Position numbers and translations under genes: made by a program
Shown here: in pieces, positions 44,570-53,884 of the stretch
How positions within the stretch are numbered: the stretch's first letter is position 1
How the letters are laid out: each line of letters starts with the position of its first letter
Assembly (NCBI RefSeq): GCF_900452515.1
Contig: NZ_UGNW01000001.1
Location: 3,431,501-3,495,500, forward strand
From: Legionella birminghamensis
Lineage (GTDB): Bacteria; Pseudomonadota; Gammaproteobacteria; Legionellales; Legionellaceae
Length of the DNA stretch: 64,000 bases
Direction: 5' to 3'
Notes under the pieces: model-generated
What the model was told of the DNA's origin: nothing
Databases searched by the model: none
Seen by the model: the letters and a program-made list of their open reading frames with translations, nothing else

Positions 44570-45810
44570 ATTTCACCTCGCAGAATTTCTATCGGTCTTA
44601 CTAAAGCTGCTTTTCTTGCCGGCAATAAACTGGCACATAAAGCCGCAATTAAGGCGAAACTGCCAGCAATGGCAAACTGCTGCCAGCCCCAATCCATCGG
44701 CATATGAATAATTTCGGTACTTCCAGGCGTTTTAAACTCTATCTGCATCATCCCATACATTAGTAAACTACCTAACGGTAGGCCCAGAAGACAGCCCAAC
44801 ACAGCGAGTATAATTCCCTGTGACAAAAAAATTCCCTGTATGTCCTTTGCGTGAAAGCCTATAGATTTTAAGATAGCAATATCTCGGTGTTTTTCCATTA
44901 CCACTGTCGAAATGACGTTATAAATCCCGAAGGCGGCAACGATTAAAACAGCGGAAACCACCGTATACATGATGATATTTCGAATCATTAGAGTATTGAG
45001 TAAATCTTCAGAGGCTTCCTGCCAGGAAACTGATTTATAACCGATATAGTTTTCAATGGCTGCCGCAGCATCATAAGCCTGGTAAGGATCTTTTAATTTG
45101 ATGGTAATTGCATTGGCACGGTTCGGGCGGTTCAGCAATGCCTGTACCCGTTTAAGCCCGGCATAGGCCTGGGTATTATCAAAATCAGCCCTGCCGGTGC
45201 GAAATATACCGACTATCTTAAATACCCGGATCTGGTTGCTGCTTGCTGTAATGGTTATATTATCACCCAGGTTGCGGGATAACTTTCTGGCCAGTTCGCT
45301 GCCGATAATGATGCCATCCTGATTGGCAATGAGGTTATCGAGTGAGCCCGCTTTCATATAGGAAGCCAAGGTAGTCACCTGGCCAATTTCCTCGGGCAAC
45401 ATGCCGTTTAAATTTACCCCATAATCTTTTCCTGCAAAATTGATTAACACTTGCCCTTTCAATGAAGCCGCAGCGAGGATATTCGGATTGCGGCGAAGGT
45501 AATTGATCACTTTTTTATAGCCGCGTATACCGCGGGTTTCCGTTAAAGGGCGAACATTACTGATTTCGATAGCGCCTTGCGGATAGTAACTTTCAGCAGG
45601 CTGGAGACGCGGATTGCGGAATTCATCCGAAATTGAAATGTGGGCTGTATTATTAATTAGACGGTTTATGAAATCACGCTCCGAACCCTGCATGGTCGCT
45701 GAAATGGCCAGAAAAAAAGAAACACCTAAAATTATTCCCGAAAGGGAAACAAGGCTTTGCCGTTTGCGCGCCAGCAGGTATTTGACTGCAATTTTTACGG
45801 GCAGGCTCAT
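44566..45810 (-). CDS. FtsX/LolE-fold ABC permease
   Basis: The 414-residue inner-membrane protein has an N-terminal span (about residues 20-40), a periplasmic domain of about 230 residues and three C-terminal spans. This is the FtsX/MacB/LolC-E topology. The segment EKHRDIAILKSIGFHAKDIQGIFL (divided, about residues 305-328) is the conserved coupling region for the ATPase. It overlaps both neighbours by 4 bases, so the three proteins are made together. The combination with an adaptor suggests export across or out of the envelope, with unknown substrate. Confidence 0.9.
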   Translation of the reverse strand: MSLPVKIAVKYLLARKRQSLVSLSGIILGVSFFLAISATMQGSERDFINRLINNTAHISISDEFRNPRLQPAESYYPQGAIEISNVRPLTETRGIRGYKKVINYLRRNPNILAAASLKGQVLINFAGKDYGVNLNGMLPEEIGQVTTLASYMKAGSLDNLIANQDGIIIGSELARKLSRNLGDNITITASSNQIRVFKIVGIFRTGRADFDNTQAYAGLKRVQALLNRPNRANAITIKLKDPYQAYDAAAAIENYIGYKSVSWQEASEDLLNTLMIRNIIMYTVVSAVLIVAAFGIYNVISTVVMEKHRDIAILKSIGFHAKDIQGIFLSQGIILAVLGCLLGLPLGSLLMYGMMQIEFKTPGSTEIIHMPMDWGWQQFAIAGSFALIAALCASLLPARKAALVRPIEILRGEI

Positions 45811-46808
45811 GATGCTTCCTGCAATTGGATCTGTACAGGAAGGTTTTCTTTGAAATGCTCATCGGGAGAAACAGCAATTAAATCATCGACCGAAAGCCCG
45901 CTCATTATTTCGACCTGCTCCTCCCCTTTTGCACCGGTTTTAACTGACAGCAGTTTGAGACGCCCGTTTTTTACCAGCCAGACTTTGTCATTCATAACTG
46001 CAGAAGAGGGAACAAGAAGGGCGTGTTTGTTTTCGTAGAAAATGATATTTGTTTCTGCAGTCATGCCAATTTTGAGCGGATTCTCCTGAGTGAAGCGAAC
46101 CCGAACCCGATAGCTGCGCGCAATAGGGTCTCCTTTGGGAGTAATTTGCTGCACCACACCATGAAATACCTGGCCTGGAAATGCATCCGCCCGAATGAGT
46201 ACCTGTTGGCCTGGCTTTACATTGGCAATGTCTTCTTCGTCAATTTCAGTTGAAACCCGAAGCGGTGCGCAGCACATTAGCCAGAATATCGTTTGATTGG
46301 CCGGAATCAGTTCGCCAATTTCACCATCCCGGCGGATGATGGTTCCGTCGGCCGGGGAAATCAACTGCAGATAAGTGAGTTTTGACTCAGCAGCGCTCAC
46401 CGCAGCCTGGGCGGCAAGCCAGCCCGAGCGGTCGCTTTCGTATTCATTGATAGAGACATTCCCTTTTTTTAGAAGAGAGGCACTGCGCTCGTATTTCTTG
46501 CGAGCAAACTCTTCGCGGGATTGTAATTCCTTGAGGTTATGCTGGAGCTCTTCATTATCAAGCTGTGCCAGAACTTGCCCTTTCTTGACCTGGGCTCCCT
46601 CATCCACATTCAACTCGATAAGCCGGGCCGTGACCCTTGAGGCAATGGGCATCATTACTGAGGCCTCCACAGTGCCGGTACCATAAGCTGCCTGTACCGC
46701 AGGGCCATAATGAGGGTGCACAACCATTATTCTTCTGGCCGGCAGAATAAAATAGCTGGCAGCAACAAGCATTGCGATTATCAAAAACAAAGCCCAGCGT
46801 TTTTTCAT
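45807..46808 (-). CDS. Periplasmic adaptor (HlyD/MacA family) of ABC exporter
   Basis: This 333-residue protein has an N-terminal membrane anchor (ALFLIIAMLVAASYFILP, residues 5-22). It also has a lipoyl-like half (ELNVDEGAQVKKGQVLAQLD, about 69-88), a short alpha-hairpin (about 88-135), a second lipoyl half (LISPADGTIIRRDGEIGEL) and beta-barrel domains. It would link the permease to an outer-membrane channel, but no TolC gene is in this operon, so it may use the one at 59194-60822 or another. It is the first gene of the three-gene operon. Confidence 0.9.
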   Translation of the reverse strand: MKKRWALFLIIAMLVAASYFILPARRIMVVHPHYGPAVQAAYGTGTVEASVMMPIASRVTARLIELNVDEGAQVKKGQVLAQLDNEELQHNLKELQSREEFARKKYERSASLLKKGNVSINEYESDRSGWLAAQAAVSAAESKLTYLQLISPADGTIIRRDGEIGELIPANQTIFWLMCCAPLRVSTEIDEEDIANVKPGQQVLIRADAFPGQVFHGVVQQITPKGDPIARSYRVRVRFTQENPLKIGMTAETNIIFYENKHALLVPSSAVMNDKVWLVKNGRLKLLSVKTGAKGEEQVEIMSGLSVDDLIAVSPDEHFKENLPVQIQLQEAS

Positions 46809-46934
46809 ATAAGCCCAGACTAAAACTTTTTTTTGTTCTGTATTAAGATCTTAGACAAGGCTGAAGGAAAAGGAAAATCAAGGCCATTACCAGGAATCCA
46901 GGTGAGCCATAGCCCCACCGTGAAGTGATTAAAT

Positions 46935-47321
46935 TTAACCTGCCACTGGCGAAGGTTCCAGAAATTCTGTGATCTTTTCTAACAATTCATTAATGTTAAA
47001 TGGTTTGGTTAAAAAATAAGTCGCTCCATTTTGCAATGCCTGTTGCCTGGCAATTCGATCGCCATGCCCGCTCATAACGATAGCCGGCATACAATTATCA
47101 CGTTCTTTTAACTCCTGAAGCAGTTCGTTGCCATCCATGAACGGAAGAAATAAATCAATAATCAGGCAACCCCGCCACTCAGTGGAATAATTCTCAAGAA
47201 AATTAAGCGGGTTGTCATAAATCTCGATAGGTACACTGAAAAATGAATCCAGTAGAAATTTAAGAGCAGAACAAACCGCCTCATTATCGTCAATTATGTA
47301 GATTGTATTAGCAGGCATCAT
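46935..47321 (-). CDS. Receiver-only response regulator
   Basis: The protein of about 128 residues consists of one CheY-like receiver domain: acidic pocket IYIIDDNEAVCS (residues 6-17), phospho-acceptor Asp in GCLIIDLFLPFMDG (about residue 58), switch Ser in AIVMSGHG and Lys in FLTKPFNINEL (about 108). It resembles the receiver of FixJ-like regulators but lacks the DNA-binding domain; it ends shortly after the receiver. The first ATG (47321), with AGGAAG upstream, overlaps the kinase stop by 14 bases. The protein may act by protein interaction or phosphate relay. Confidence 0.88.
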   Translation of the reverse strand: MMPANTIYIIDDNEAVCSALKFLLDSFFSVPIEIYDNPLNFLENYSTEWRGCLIIDLFLPFMDGNELLQELKERDNCMPAIVMSGHGDRIARQQALQNGATYFLTKPFNINELLEKITEFLEPSPVAG

Positions 47322-48645
47322 CGTGCTTCCTGATAGGCAGGCTAACTGTAAACCAGGCTCCATCATTTGTATCATTGATAAGCAGAGACCCACCATGGGC
47401 CTTAACAAGACTTCGGCAGATGGATAAACCCAATCCTGCACCCTGTGTTTTAGTAGTAAAGTAGGATGACAGGATTTTGCCACGTATTTCTTCTGGAATT
47501 CCGGGACCATTATCGCGGAAATGAATTTTCAGTTTATCCTCTTCTTTTTGAGTGCTGACAGTAATAACCGGTTTAATGCTTTTACTCCCATCAATGGCTT
47601 CAATACTATTCCTGCCTAAATTGAGGATAACCTGCATTATCTTAATGCGGTCAACAAGCAATAGGGGCAAATTGTCTTCTAATTGCAGCTTAACTTGTAA
47701 CTTGTCGGCTCTTTCATAGTAAAGAAAAGGGATAGTCTGGGTTATCAAGTCATTGATATTTGTTAATTCAAGATAAAGCGTGCCATCACGCATAAAGTCC
47801 TTCATGCGATGCAGAATGGTGCCCGCATGTTCGGATTGATTGGCTATTTGTGCCAGAGGAAATGCAAGACTGACATATGCAGGATCCTGTTTTATTTTTA
47901 GTAAACAACTGCGGCTGTATGCCTTAATTGCTGTCAGGGGTTGGTTAATTTCATGAGCCAATGCTGAAATTAGTTCGCCCATCACATTACTCCGTGCCAC
48001 CCGCTCTATCTCCGCCTGTTGTTTGTGAACCTCTCTCTCCTGCAATTTAAACGCTGTTAAATTTTTAATATGCAGATAAATTTTTTTCCTTTGTGAATAG
48101 AGGGGCTCCACAGAGCCTATATGTAGCTCGTAGTAAAAAAGTTCTTCTTCCAGATTATTATTCTCAATCACAATGCTGCTGTATTCGCCTGTTAGTGCGT
48201 TAGAGCAAGCCGTCATAATTCTGTCCTTTACTAAGGAATGATTATTCATCAGATGCGCCAAATTCATGCCAATTGAGATTTCTTCGGCGAAGACTTGCGA
48301 AAAGAAAGAAAAGAACGATTTATTGATAGCAATAAAATTGAAATTACTGTCGACAGCTGCTATCGCTTCATTGGCAGTTTGAAACAAACTGTTTATTAAA
48401 TTAAATGAGCGCTTGAGCTCAAGGCATTCGGTTTCCAATTTGAGTAAATAGCTTTCATCATAATACGTTGAATTAATTACATTATTTTTTTGGATGCTAT
48501 TACCGTTTTGTAAAGAGCGTAACGTCGCGTAAAGCGCATTTATTTGTTCGGCCTGTGCTTTGATTTTTTGTTCTTTAAGTTGCAGTTCACACTGTAACTC
48601 AGCCAGTTCCTTTTTTCGTTCTATCACTGGAGATTCATCCAGCAT
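47308..48645 (-). CDS. FixL-like PAS sensor histidine kinase
   Basis: The protein of about 445 residues has an N-terminal coiled coil (about 8-50) and a PAS-like region (about 85-200, NEAIAAVDSNFNFIAINKSF). The HisKA box is ELISALAHEINQPLTAIKAY (about 225-245, phospho-His in AHEINQP), and the HATPase motifs are NLGRNSIEAI, FRDNGPGIP and QGAGLGLSICRSLVKAHGG. No membrane span is present, so it is cytosolic. The HEINQPL box is typical of FixL/DctB-type kinases. ATG 48645, after GCAGGAG, is preferred to the upstream start at 48672. Confidence 0.92.
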   Translation of the reverse strand: MLDESPVIERKKELAELQCELQLKEQKIKAQAEQINALYATLRSLQNGNSIQKNNVINSTYYDESYLLKLETECLELKRSFNLINSLFQTANEAIAAVDSNFNFIAINKSFFSFFSQVFAEEISIGMNLAHLMNNHSLVKDRIMTACSNALTGEYSSIVIENNNLEEELFYYELHIGSVEPLYSQRKKIYLHIKNLTAFKLQEREVHKQQAEIERVARSNVMGELISALAHEINQPLTAIKAYSRSCLLKIKQDPAYVSLAFPLAQIANQSEHAGTILHRMKDFMRDGTLYLELTNINDLITQTIPFLYYERADKLQVKLQLEDNLPLLLVDRIKIMQVILNLGRNSIEAIDGSKSIKPVITVSTQKEEDKLKIHFRDNGPGIPEEIRGKILSSYFTTKTQGAGLGLSICRSLVKAHGGSLLINDTNDGAWFTVSLPIRKHDDAC

Positions 48646-48834
48646 ATTAGCTCCTGCAAAACATTTAGACAACCTGCACCACTAATCGATTGATGCAAAA
48701 CAAGTATTAATCTTAAGAATGGACTTATTACAGTCTATACCAAACAATCAGGTGGGAAAACAAAGCAATTAGATTTATGCATTATTTAATCCATTTGAAA
48801 TCCTAAAAATGAAGCATCCAAAACAAAATGATAC

Positions 48835-48840
48835 TATAAT
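48835..48840 (+). promoter_or_regulatory. Consensus -10 hexamer upstream of the gene at 48872
   Basis: A perfect TATAAT lies 32 bases before the ATG at 48872. No good -35 is seen at standard distance, which may indicate activator dependence. Confidence 0.45.
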
Positions 48841-48871
48841 AAGGTATAAATAAATCTGTTAAAAAGTTACT

Positions 48872-50722
48872 ATGCCTAAACGTATCCCCCAAAGCTATAT
48901 GCCTAATAATGGCCAACAGCGATATCTCATTAGTAAACAAACCTTTGATGCGATTCATGAATATCAACAGCAATTGGGCCAGGGTAAGGTAGAGCCCGGC
49001 GTCAACGTGCGGGCAGCCCTTAATTACCTTTTAGCGGAGGGTAATGACGAATTCGATCCCAACAAAGCCTTTACTCCCGAAGATTTGGAAAAAATCCGCA
49101 AGCTTTCGACTGAAGAATTTGCCCAGATCCTGATGAATTCCAGAAAAAACTGGATCTTTGCAGAGCAAGTCCGTATTGGTGATGGCCAGGCCTGGAATGA
49201 GGCGGAGTTTAAAATACTGAGTTGTATTGGTTCTGTTGTTGAAAATGCTACTGTCTATGATAATGGCCGGCACAGTAACCCCCAAATCCAGGGGGATGGC
49301 AGATATGCGGACAACCCGCATAAAGTCCACTTACTCTGTATACCGGGCGCTGTTCTCGCCAATCCGATTGATGCCGATAGGATTGTCGATACCCAGCCGG
49401 ATGGCTCCAAAGCCATTAACCAGGAAAAGTACAACGATGTGTATGTGGATCGTTTGGAAATGATGTTCATGCAAGCTAATGAATTGGGAAAACAAGAGGG
49501 GCGTAAAACCTTGGTTACTGTGCCAGGTATCGGTAATGGGGTTTTTGCTGGTGCATTCAAGGGTAAAACGATGCCTAACCTGGAAAAAGCCATCGCAACA
49601 ATCCTGGAAGCACACCCGGAATGGGAACATATAGGCTGTGTTTGGCTGGATGGCTGGCAAAGCCCCCATATTAATGATCAGCGCATTGGAAATACCTTGC
49701 TACGTGCACGTAACTCCGGTGGGAACAATGGTGATCACCATTTACACAGCGGACAACCATACTCTGAATTGGGACAATTATCTAAAGCTGAAGAGTTTGC
49801 AGAATCAGCCGAAGAGCTGGAAGAGTTTAAAAATTACGGACGCTGTAAAGTCTTTGCCTGGGATCCTTTTTCATTTGAGGGCAACGACTGGGTCGCCGGG
49901 AGCAGGCAAACCGATGAAGGCTGTATCGCAGCCACCAATGCGCATGAGATAATTTCAGGCATCGAAGGGGAATATAAACCTGTCCCTGGCAGAGAGCGGG
50001 AACGGGCATTCCAGCCTAAAGGGTTTCCAACATGGAATGATGCATTTAACGAAGTCAACCTTAAACAATCCATTGCTGATCGCATGGTCGTATATAAAGA
50101 TAACGCGCTGGTCAACAGCAAAGAGGTGTCAACAACGCAACAGGATCTGCATCTCAAGATATCTGAAATAAAGAAGGGCGGCTCTTTCATCCGCGATAAC
50201 TACCCCAAGGAGCAATGGCCTGCCATTGCCAAATATATCGTAGACTATAAAGCGGCGATAATTGAAAATCTACCCCAACGTATAAGCGTCAGGTTCTCCA
50301 AAGAGCTTGAAGCCATGGTAAAGGAAGCAACCATCCTTGATAAAAAGACTTTAATGAGTATTAGTCATGGTTATAACCATGGCGACAATAATAGAACCCG
50401 TTATCATTGGCGGGCTGCTTCCGCAAATGGATTGAGAAATGACTTGGCGGAGCTCCGCGGCGATGCTTTGAAACGGAAAATAGTGGAAGAATACCGTGAA
50501 AAAATCGCATCCTGTACAACTAAGGAAGAACTCGACGAGGTACGCCGGGATTATGAATCATCAAATGACAAAACAATTATTGAATCAGCGCAAGGGCTTT
50601 GGACTAAAACATTTGGTCGGGAAACCAGTTCCCAAAAAGCAATGAGCGAGATGTTCCAGGAAGCAGAAAAAAGGGTAAATGATTTTGAAGCGGGCTATAA
50701 GTCCGGCATGGAAGCGAGTTAA
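48872..50722 (+). CDS. Large orphan, effector-like protein with macrodomain-like segment
   Basis: The 616-residue product has no signal peptide or membrane span. Residues about 150-290 contain VHLLCIPGAVLANPIDADRI, then TLVTVPGIGNGVFAGAFKG and EWEHIGCVWLDGW. The PGIGNGVFAG loop resembles the glycine-rich phosphate-binding loop of macrodomain/PARG-like folds, but the match is short. The C-terminal third (about 430-616) is helical and charged, ending EMFQEAEKRVNDFEAGYKS, with glutamates like the E-block of Dot/Icm substrates. It could be an ADP-ribose-binding or hydrolysing effector; this is a hypothesis. A TATAAT lies upstream. Confidence 0.72.
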   Translation: MPKRIPQSYMPNNGQQRYLISKQTFDAIHEYQQQLGQGKVEPGVNVRAALNYLLAEGNDEFDPNKAFTPEDLEKIRKLSTEEFAQILMNSRKNWIFAEQVRIGDGQAWNEAEFKILSCIGSVVENATVYDNGRHSNPQIQGDGRYADNPHKVHLLCIPGAVLANPIDADRIVDTQPDGSKAINQEKYNDVYVDRLEMMFMQANELGKQEGRKTLVTVPGIGNGVFAGAFKGKTMPNLEKAIATILEAHPEWEHIGCVWLDGWQSPHINDQRIGNTLLRARNSGGNNGDHHLHSGQPYSELGQLSKAEEFAESAEELEEFKNYGRCKVFAWDPFSFEGNDWVAGSRQTDEGCIAATNAHEIISGIEGEYKPVPGRERERAFQPKGFPTWNDAFNEVNLKQSIADRMVVYKDNALVNSKEVSTTQQDLHLKISEIKKGGSFIRDNYPKEQWPAIAKYIVDYKAAIIENLPQRISVRFSKELEAMVKEATILDKKTLMSISHGYNHGDNNRTRYHWRAASANGLRNDLAELRGDALKRKIVEEYREKIASCTTKEELDEVRRDYESSNDKTIIESAQGLWTKTFGRETSSQKAMSEMFQEAEKRVNDFEAGYKSGMEAS

Positions 50723-50789
50723 ACGGCTCTTGCTATATCATTCCTCTGATGCCTGGTATGATAGTGTTTTGATTATCTAGATAGTAATT

Positions 50790-51398
50790 ATGCAGCTGGT
50801 TATTGATTTTGATGGAACCATTGCCAATTCTGCCCCATTGCTCCTGAAAAAGCTTAAGGACGCCCTGCCCTATCCGATAGAGCTTGAGACATTGCGAAGC
50901 ATGAGCTTTAGGGAAATACTGGACACTATGCATATCGGCAGGCTGCATTTTCTTTATTTAATCTATTCCATCCGCAAAGAATTCCAGCGAAATATTCATG
51001 ACATCGGTCTGGTGGAACACATGGAAGAAGCGCTGAAGAAGCTTAACAGCCAAGGTCACCAACTACATATTGTATCGTCCAATTCTGCGAGGAATATCCG
51101 CCAATTCCTCAAGCATCACCATATCAGCCATTACTTTGAATCGGTTTCGAGTCTCTACACGGTTTTTAACAAAGCGACAGGTTTAAAGGGACTTATAAGA
51201 ACTAAAAAAATGCAACCCTCTGAAGTCATTTATATCGGTGATGAAACACGGGACATTGAAGCAGCAGCCGCAGCCGGCATTAAAAGCTGTGCGGTATCCT
51301 GGGGTTTGAATAATGCTGAAGCACTGATGCGTTATAAACCAGACTTTGTGCTAAATCATCCGGGGGAGTTATCTTTGCTCTTTGCCGAAAAGAAATAA
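50790..51398 (+). CDS. HAD-superfamily phosphatase (phosphoglycolate phosphatase-like)
   Basis: The 202-residue protein has all HAD motifs: I, VIDFDGTIANSAP (residues 4-16, nucleophile and acid Asp); II, HIVSSNSARNI (about 92-102); III, Lys in the KAT/KKM region; and IV, IYIGDETRDIEAAAAAG (about 148-164). The small helical cap (about 17-75) places it near the Gph subgroup. It may dephosphorylate a sugar phosphate or nucleotide. It stands alone between an effector-like gene and an OMP gene. Confidence 0.88.
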   Translation: MQLVIDFDGTIANSAPLLLKKLKDALPYPIELETLRSMSFREILDTMHIGRLHFLYLIYSIRKEFQRNIHDIGLVEHMEEALKKLNSQGHQLHIVSSNSARNIRQFLKHHHISHYFESVSSLYTVFNKATGLKGLIRTKKMQPSEVIYIGDETRDIEAAAAAGIKSCAVSWGLNNAEALMRYKPDFVLNHPGELSLLFAEKK

Positions 51399-51500
51399 TC
51401 CAGTCTCGCTCGGCTTGCAATTTTATCTTCCAATATACTTTTTTCTCGATTATAGTGCTGCAATAGTGTGCCATTTATATAGTCAGGGAGAAGGAATTAA

Positions 51501-52481
51501 ATGACTGCTTTCAGAAGGACCGCGCTTAGCGCATTTGTTATTGGCTTATGTAATTCACCCCTTGTTGTTGCCGGGAGTATGGGCCCGATAAAAGATTGTA
51601 GCGGATACCATCTTTTTGCCGGCATAGACGCCCTCTATCTTGAACCGCGAAATGACGATTTGGACTATGTAACCGTTTATTCCAGCGGCTACACCAAAAC
51701 CCACAATGTCAATCTGGATTACGATTGGGGATTCCGGCTTTACGGCGGTGTAAAATTGCTCAATAACAATGATATAACCATCGCATGGCAAAGGCTTCAC
51801 ACCAACGATTTGGATAATATCGGCAGCGATGGCAACCAACCTGTCGAACCTCGCTGGTTAACATTCTTCCCCTGGGAATACATTCGCGGTAAAAGCAGTT
51901 TTGATTATGATGAAGTCTCTGGCGTGTTTGCACATACTAAAGATTTTGCAAACGGCTGGCTTGTTCGTTACGGTGCCGGTGCTGAATATGCAGAGATAGA
52001 CTCCCGATTATCGGTAAAGGGGAGGACTACTGATTTTGTAGAGCGCGGCTATAGTAATGTCAGCGATTTTCATGGCTTCGGCCCACGCGTGGAAGCGGAT
52101 ATTTTCTATAATCTCTATCAGGATATCAGTGTATTTGCGAGCGCAAATTCGGCTCTTTTAATCGGAGAACGAACTTTTGCTTTACATGCATTAGATCTTG
52201 ATGGTACCTCCCGAGATTTTGCTGACCGAAGTGTAGTAGTGCCTAAATTCGGCTTGAGAGTGGGTCTGGATTATAAAAAATCGTTTGATTTAACTGGCAG
52301 CACATCATTAATCGATTTACAGCTGGGCTGGCAAGCAGAAACCTATATTGATCCCATTGAACGCCCCTCTACCGGGCTTATTGGAGGTGAGGGCTCTGTA
52401 GGTGTTGTTTTACCCAGAACGTCCAACTTTAGCAATCAGGGATTATTCTTCGGTGTTAAATTAACAAGCGATTGCCTCTAG
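51501..52481 (+). CDS. Lpg1974-type Legionella outer membrane beta-barrel protein
   Basis: The 326-residue protein has a signal peptide (residues 1-25, ending VVAGS) and a beta-rich mature chain with alternating aromatic strands. GYHLFAGIDALYLEPRNDDL near the mature N-terminus, LDYDWGFRLYGGVKL and a C-terminal NQGLFFGVKLTSDCL are typical of the Legionella pore-forming OMP family. Such proteins form channels in the outer membrane. It has a good GGAGAAGG site. A second family member is at 60977. The adenylating enzyme gene follows closely. Confidence 0.85.
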   Translation: MTAFRRTALSAFVIGLCNSPLVVAGSMGPIKDCSGYHLFAGIDALYLEPRNDDLDYVTVYSSGYTKTHNVNLDYDWGFRLYGGVKLLNNNDITIAWQRLHTNDLDNIGSDGNQPVEPRWLTFFPWEYIRGKSSFDYDEVSGVFAHTKDFANGWLVRYGAGAEYAEIDSRLSVKGRTTDFVERGYSNVSDFHGFGPRVEADIFYNLYQDISVFASANSALLIGERTFALHALDLDGTSRDFADRSVVVPKFGLRVGLDYKKSFDLTGSTSLIDLQLGWQAETYIDPIERPSTGLIGGEGSVGVVLPRTSNFSNQGLFFGVKLTSDCL

Positions 52482-52497
52482 TGGATAATTGTATTTA

Positions 52498-53883
52498 ATG
52501 AAACTATCCCCCTCAAAAATGCGCAGTGCAATTCCAGGTATCGCCTGGCCGCCTGCGCCGCATCCCATGGCTGCCCAGCTCTATTATCAGCTGGATCATT
52601 TCCTTTATACAGAGAGATTGCCTGCTGCTGAGATTCAAAAACATCAGTTTTCCCAGCTATTAGTATTCATGCAATTCGCGCGTCAATATGTCCCTTATTA
52701 TCAGAAACGATGGGCCCATTTACCCCTGTTTAAGGAATGGCAACAACTGGCTGAATACTGGCCTCAATTAGCTTTGTTAACCAGGGAAGATATACAAAAT
52801 GCCGGCGAATCAATTTTTGCCGTGAAGCTTCCTTCAGGGCATGAGCCCGCCGAATTATTATCTACCAGCGGTTCAACCGGCCGGCCGGTTACTGTAAAAG
52901 GAAATATGGCGACGCAATTTTTCTGGAACGCTATCTCCCTTCGCAATCATTTATGGCATGGGGATGAATTTGCAAATTCATTTGCCAGTATCCGCTACAC
53001 TGAAAAAAAGGAAGCGCTGCCGCCATTGGGTACTCGCTATGAAAACTGGAGCCCTGCAACCTATGCCATTGTGGAAACAGGCCCTTGCTTCCATCTGAAT
53101 TTATGCACTCCTGAGGAAGAGGCTGAATGGCTGCTCAAAGTGAACCCGCATTATTTGAATTGCAATCCATCCACCTTAAGGGAAATAACGCTTCATTTTG
53201 CCAGGCACGGCATAAAGCCATCTCGCCTGCAAAAGGTCCACACCCATAGTGAAATCGTCGAGCCTGAATTACGGTCCCTGGTCCATGAAGTTTTGGGGAT
53301 CCCCCTGATCGATAATTACTCCTCTAAGGAATGCGGCTATATTGCCCTCCAATGTCCAGAGAGTGGACATTATCATGTTCAGTCTGAAAATGTTCTGGTT
53401 GAAATTCTGAATGAAAAAAACCAGCCCTGCCAGGTTGACGAGCCCGGACGTGTGGTGGTAACTACGCTTCATAATTTCTCATCGCCTTTGATCCGTTATG
53501 ATATCGGCGATTATGCAATTCCTGGCAGCCCTTGCCGCTGCGGGCGTCAACTACCGGTATTGAAAACTGTTTTGGGCAGAAAACGAAATATGCTTCTGAT
53601 GCCAGACGGCCGCAAGCTGTGGCCAAGCTTTGCAGGTAATGGACTTCGGCTCATGGATCTTTTTAGCGGTTCGCAATTTCAGTTGATACAAATGACTCTG
53701 ACTGAAATCCAGGTGAATCTGACTCATAGCCCTTACACCTCATCAGAGGAAGAGCAACTTCGCGAAAAACTTAAAACTATTTTCAAGTATCCCTTCCATT
53801 TCCGTTTCAAATACATGGAAAACATTCCGCGAAGCCCGGGTGGAAAATTTGAAGACTTTATTTCTCTGGTGACACCCGAATAA
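52498..53883 (+). CDS. Phenylacetate-CoA ligase/CapK-like adenylate-forming enzyme
   Basis: The enzyme has about 461 residues. AMP-forming signature elements are LLSTSGSTGRPVTVKG (about 117-132, P-loop), IPLIDNYSSKECGYIALQ (about 262-279, the aromatic-S-x-E motif) and SSPLIRYDIGDYAIPG (about 328-343). The C-terminal segment with GRKRNMLLMPDGRKLWPS resembles PaaK/CapK proteins, which activate an aryl or acyl acid, often in a surface polysaccharide or siderophore-like pathway. Cysteines in PGSPCRCGRQLP are typical of PaaK. ATG 52498 is used; the exact start is uncertain and no strong ribosome binding site is seen. Confidence 0.8.
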   Translation: MKLSPSKMRSAIPGIAWPPAPHPMAAQLYYQLDHFLYTERLPAAEIQKHQFSQLLVFMQFARQYVPYYQKRWAHLPLFKEWQQLAEYWPQLALLTREDIQNAGESIFAVKLPSGHEPAELLSTSGSTGRPVTVKGNMATQFFWNAISLRNHLWHGDEFANSFASIRYTEKKEALPPLGTRYENWSPATYAIVETGPCFHLNLCTPEEEAEWLLKVNPHYLNCNPSTLREITLHFARHGIKPSRLQKVHTHSEIVEPELRSLVHEVLGIPLIDNYSSKECGYIALQCPESGHYHVQSENVLVEILNEKNQPCQVDEPGRVVVTTLHNFSSPLIRYDIGDYAIPGSPCRCGRQLPVLKTVLGRKRNMLLMPDGRKLWPSFAGNGLRLMDLFSGSQFQLIQMTLTEIQVNLTHSPYTSSEEEQLREKLKTIFKYPFHFRFKYMENIPRSPGGKFEDFISLVTPE

Positions 53884-53884
53884 C

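Noticed and set aside
48695-48735. Possible PmrA-like site (TTAATCTTAAGAAT...ACTTATTAC) upstream of the effector-like gene at 48872
   Set aside because: The match to the known direct-repeat consensus is poor and it lies far from the probable -10 element, so I do not call it.
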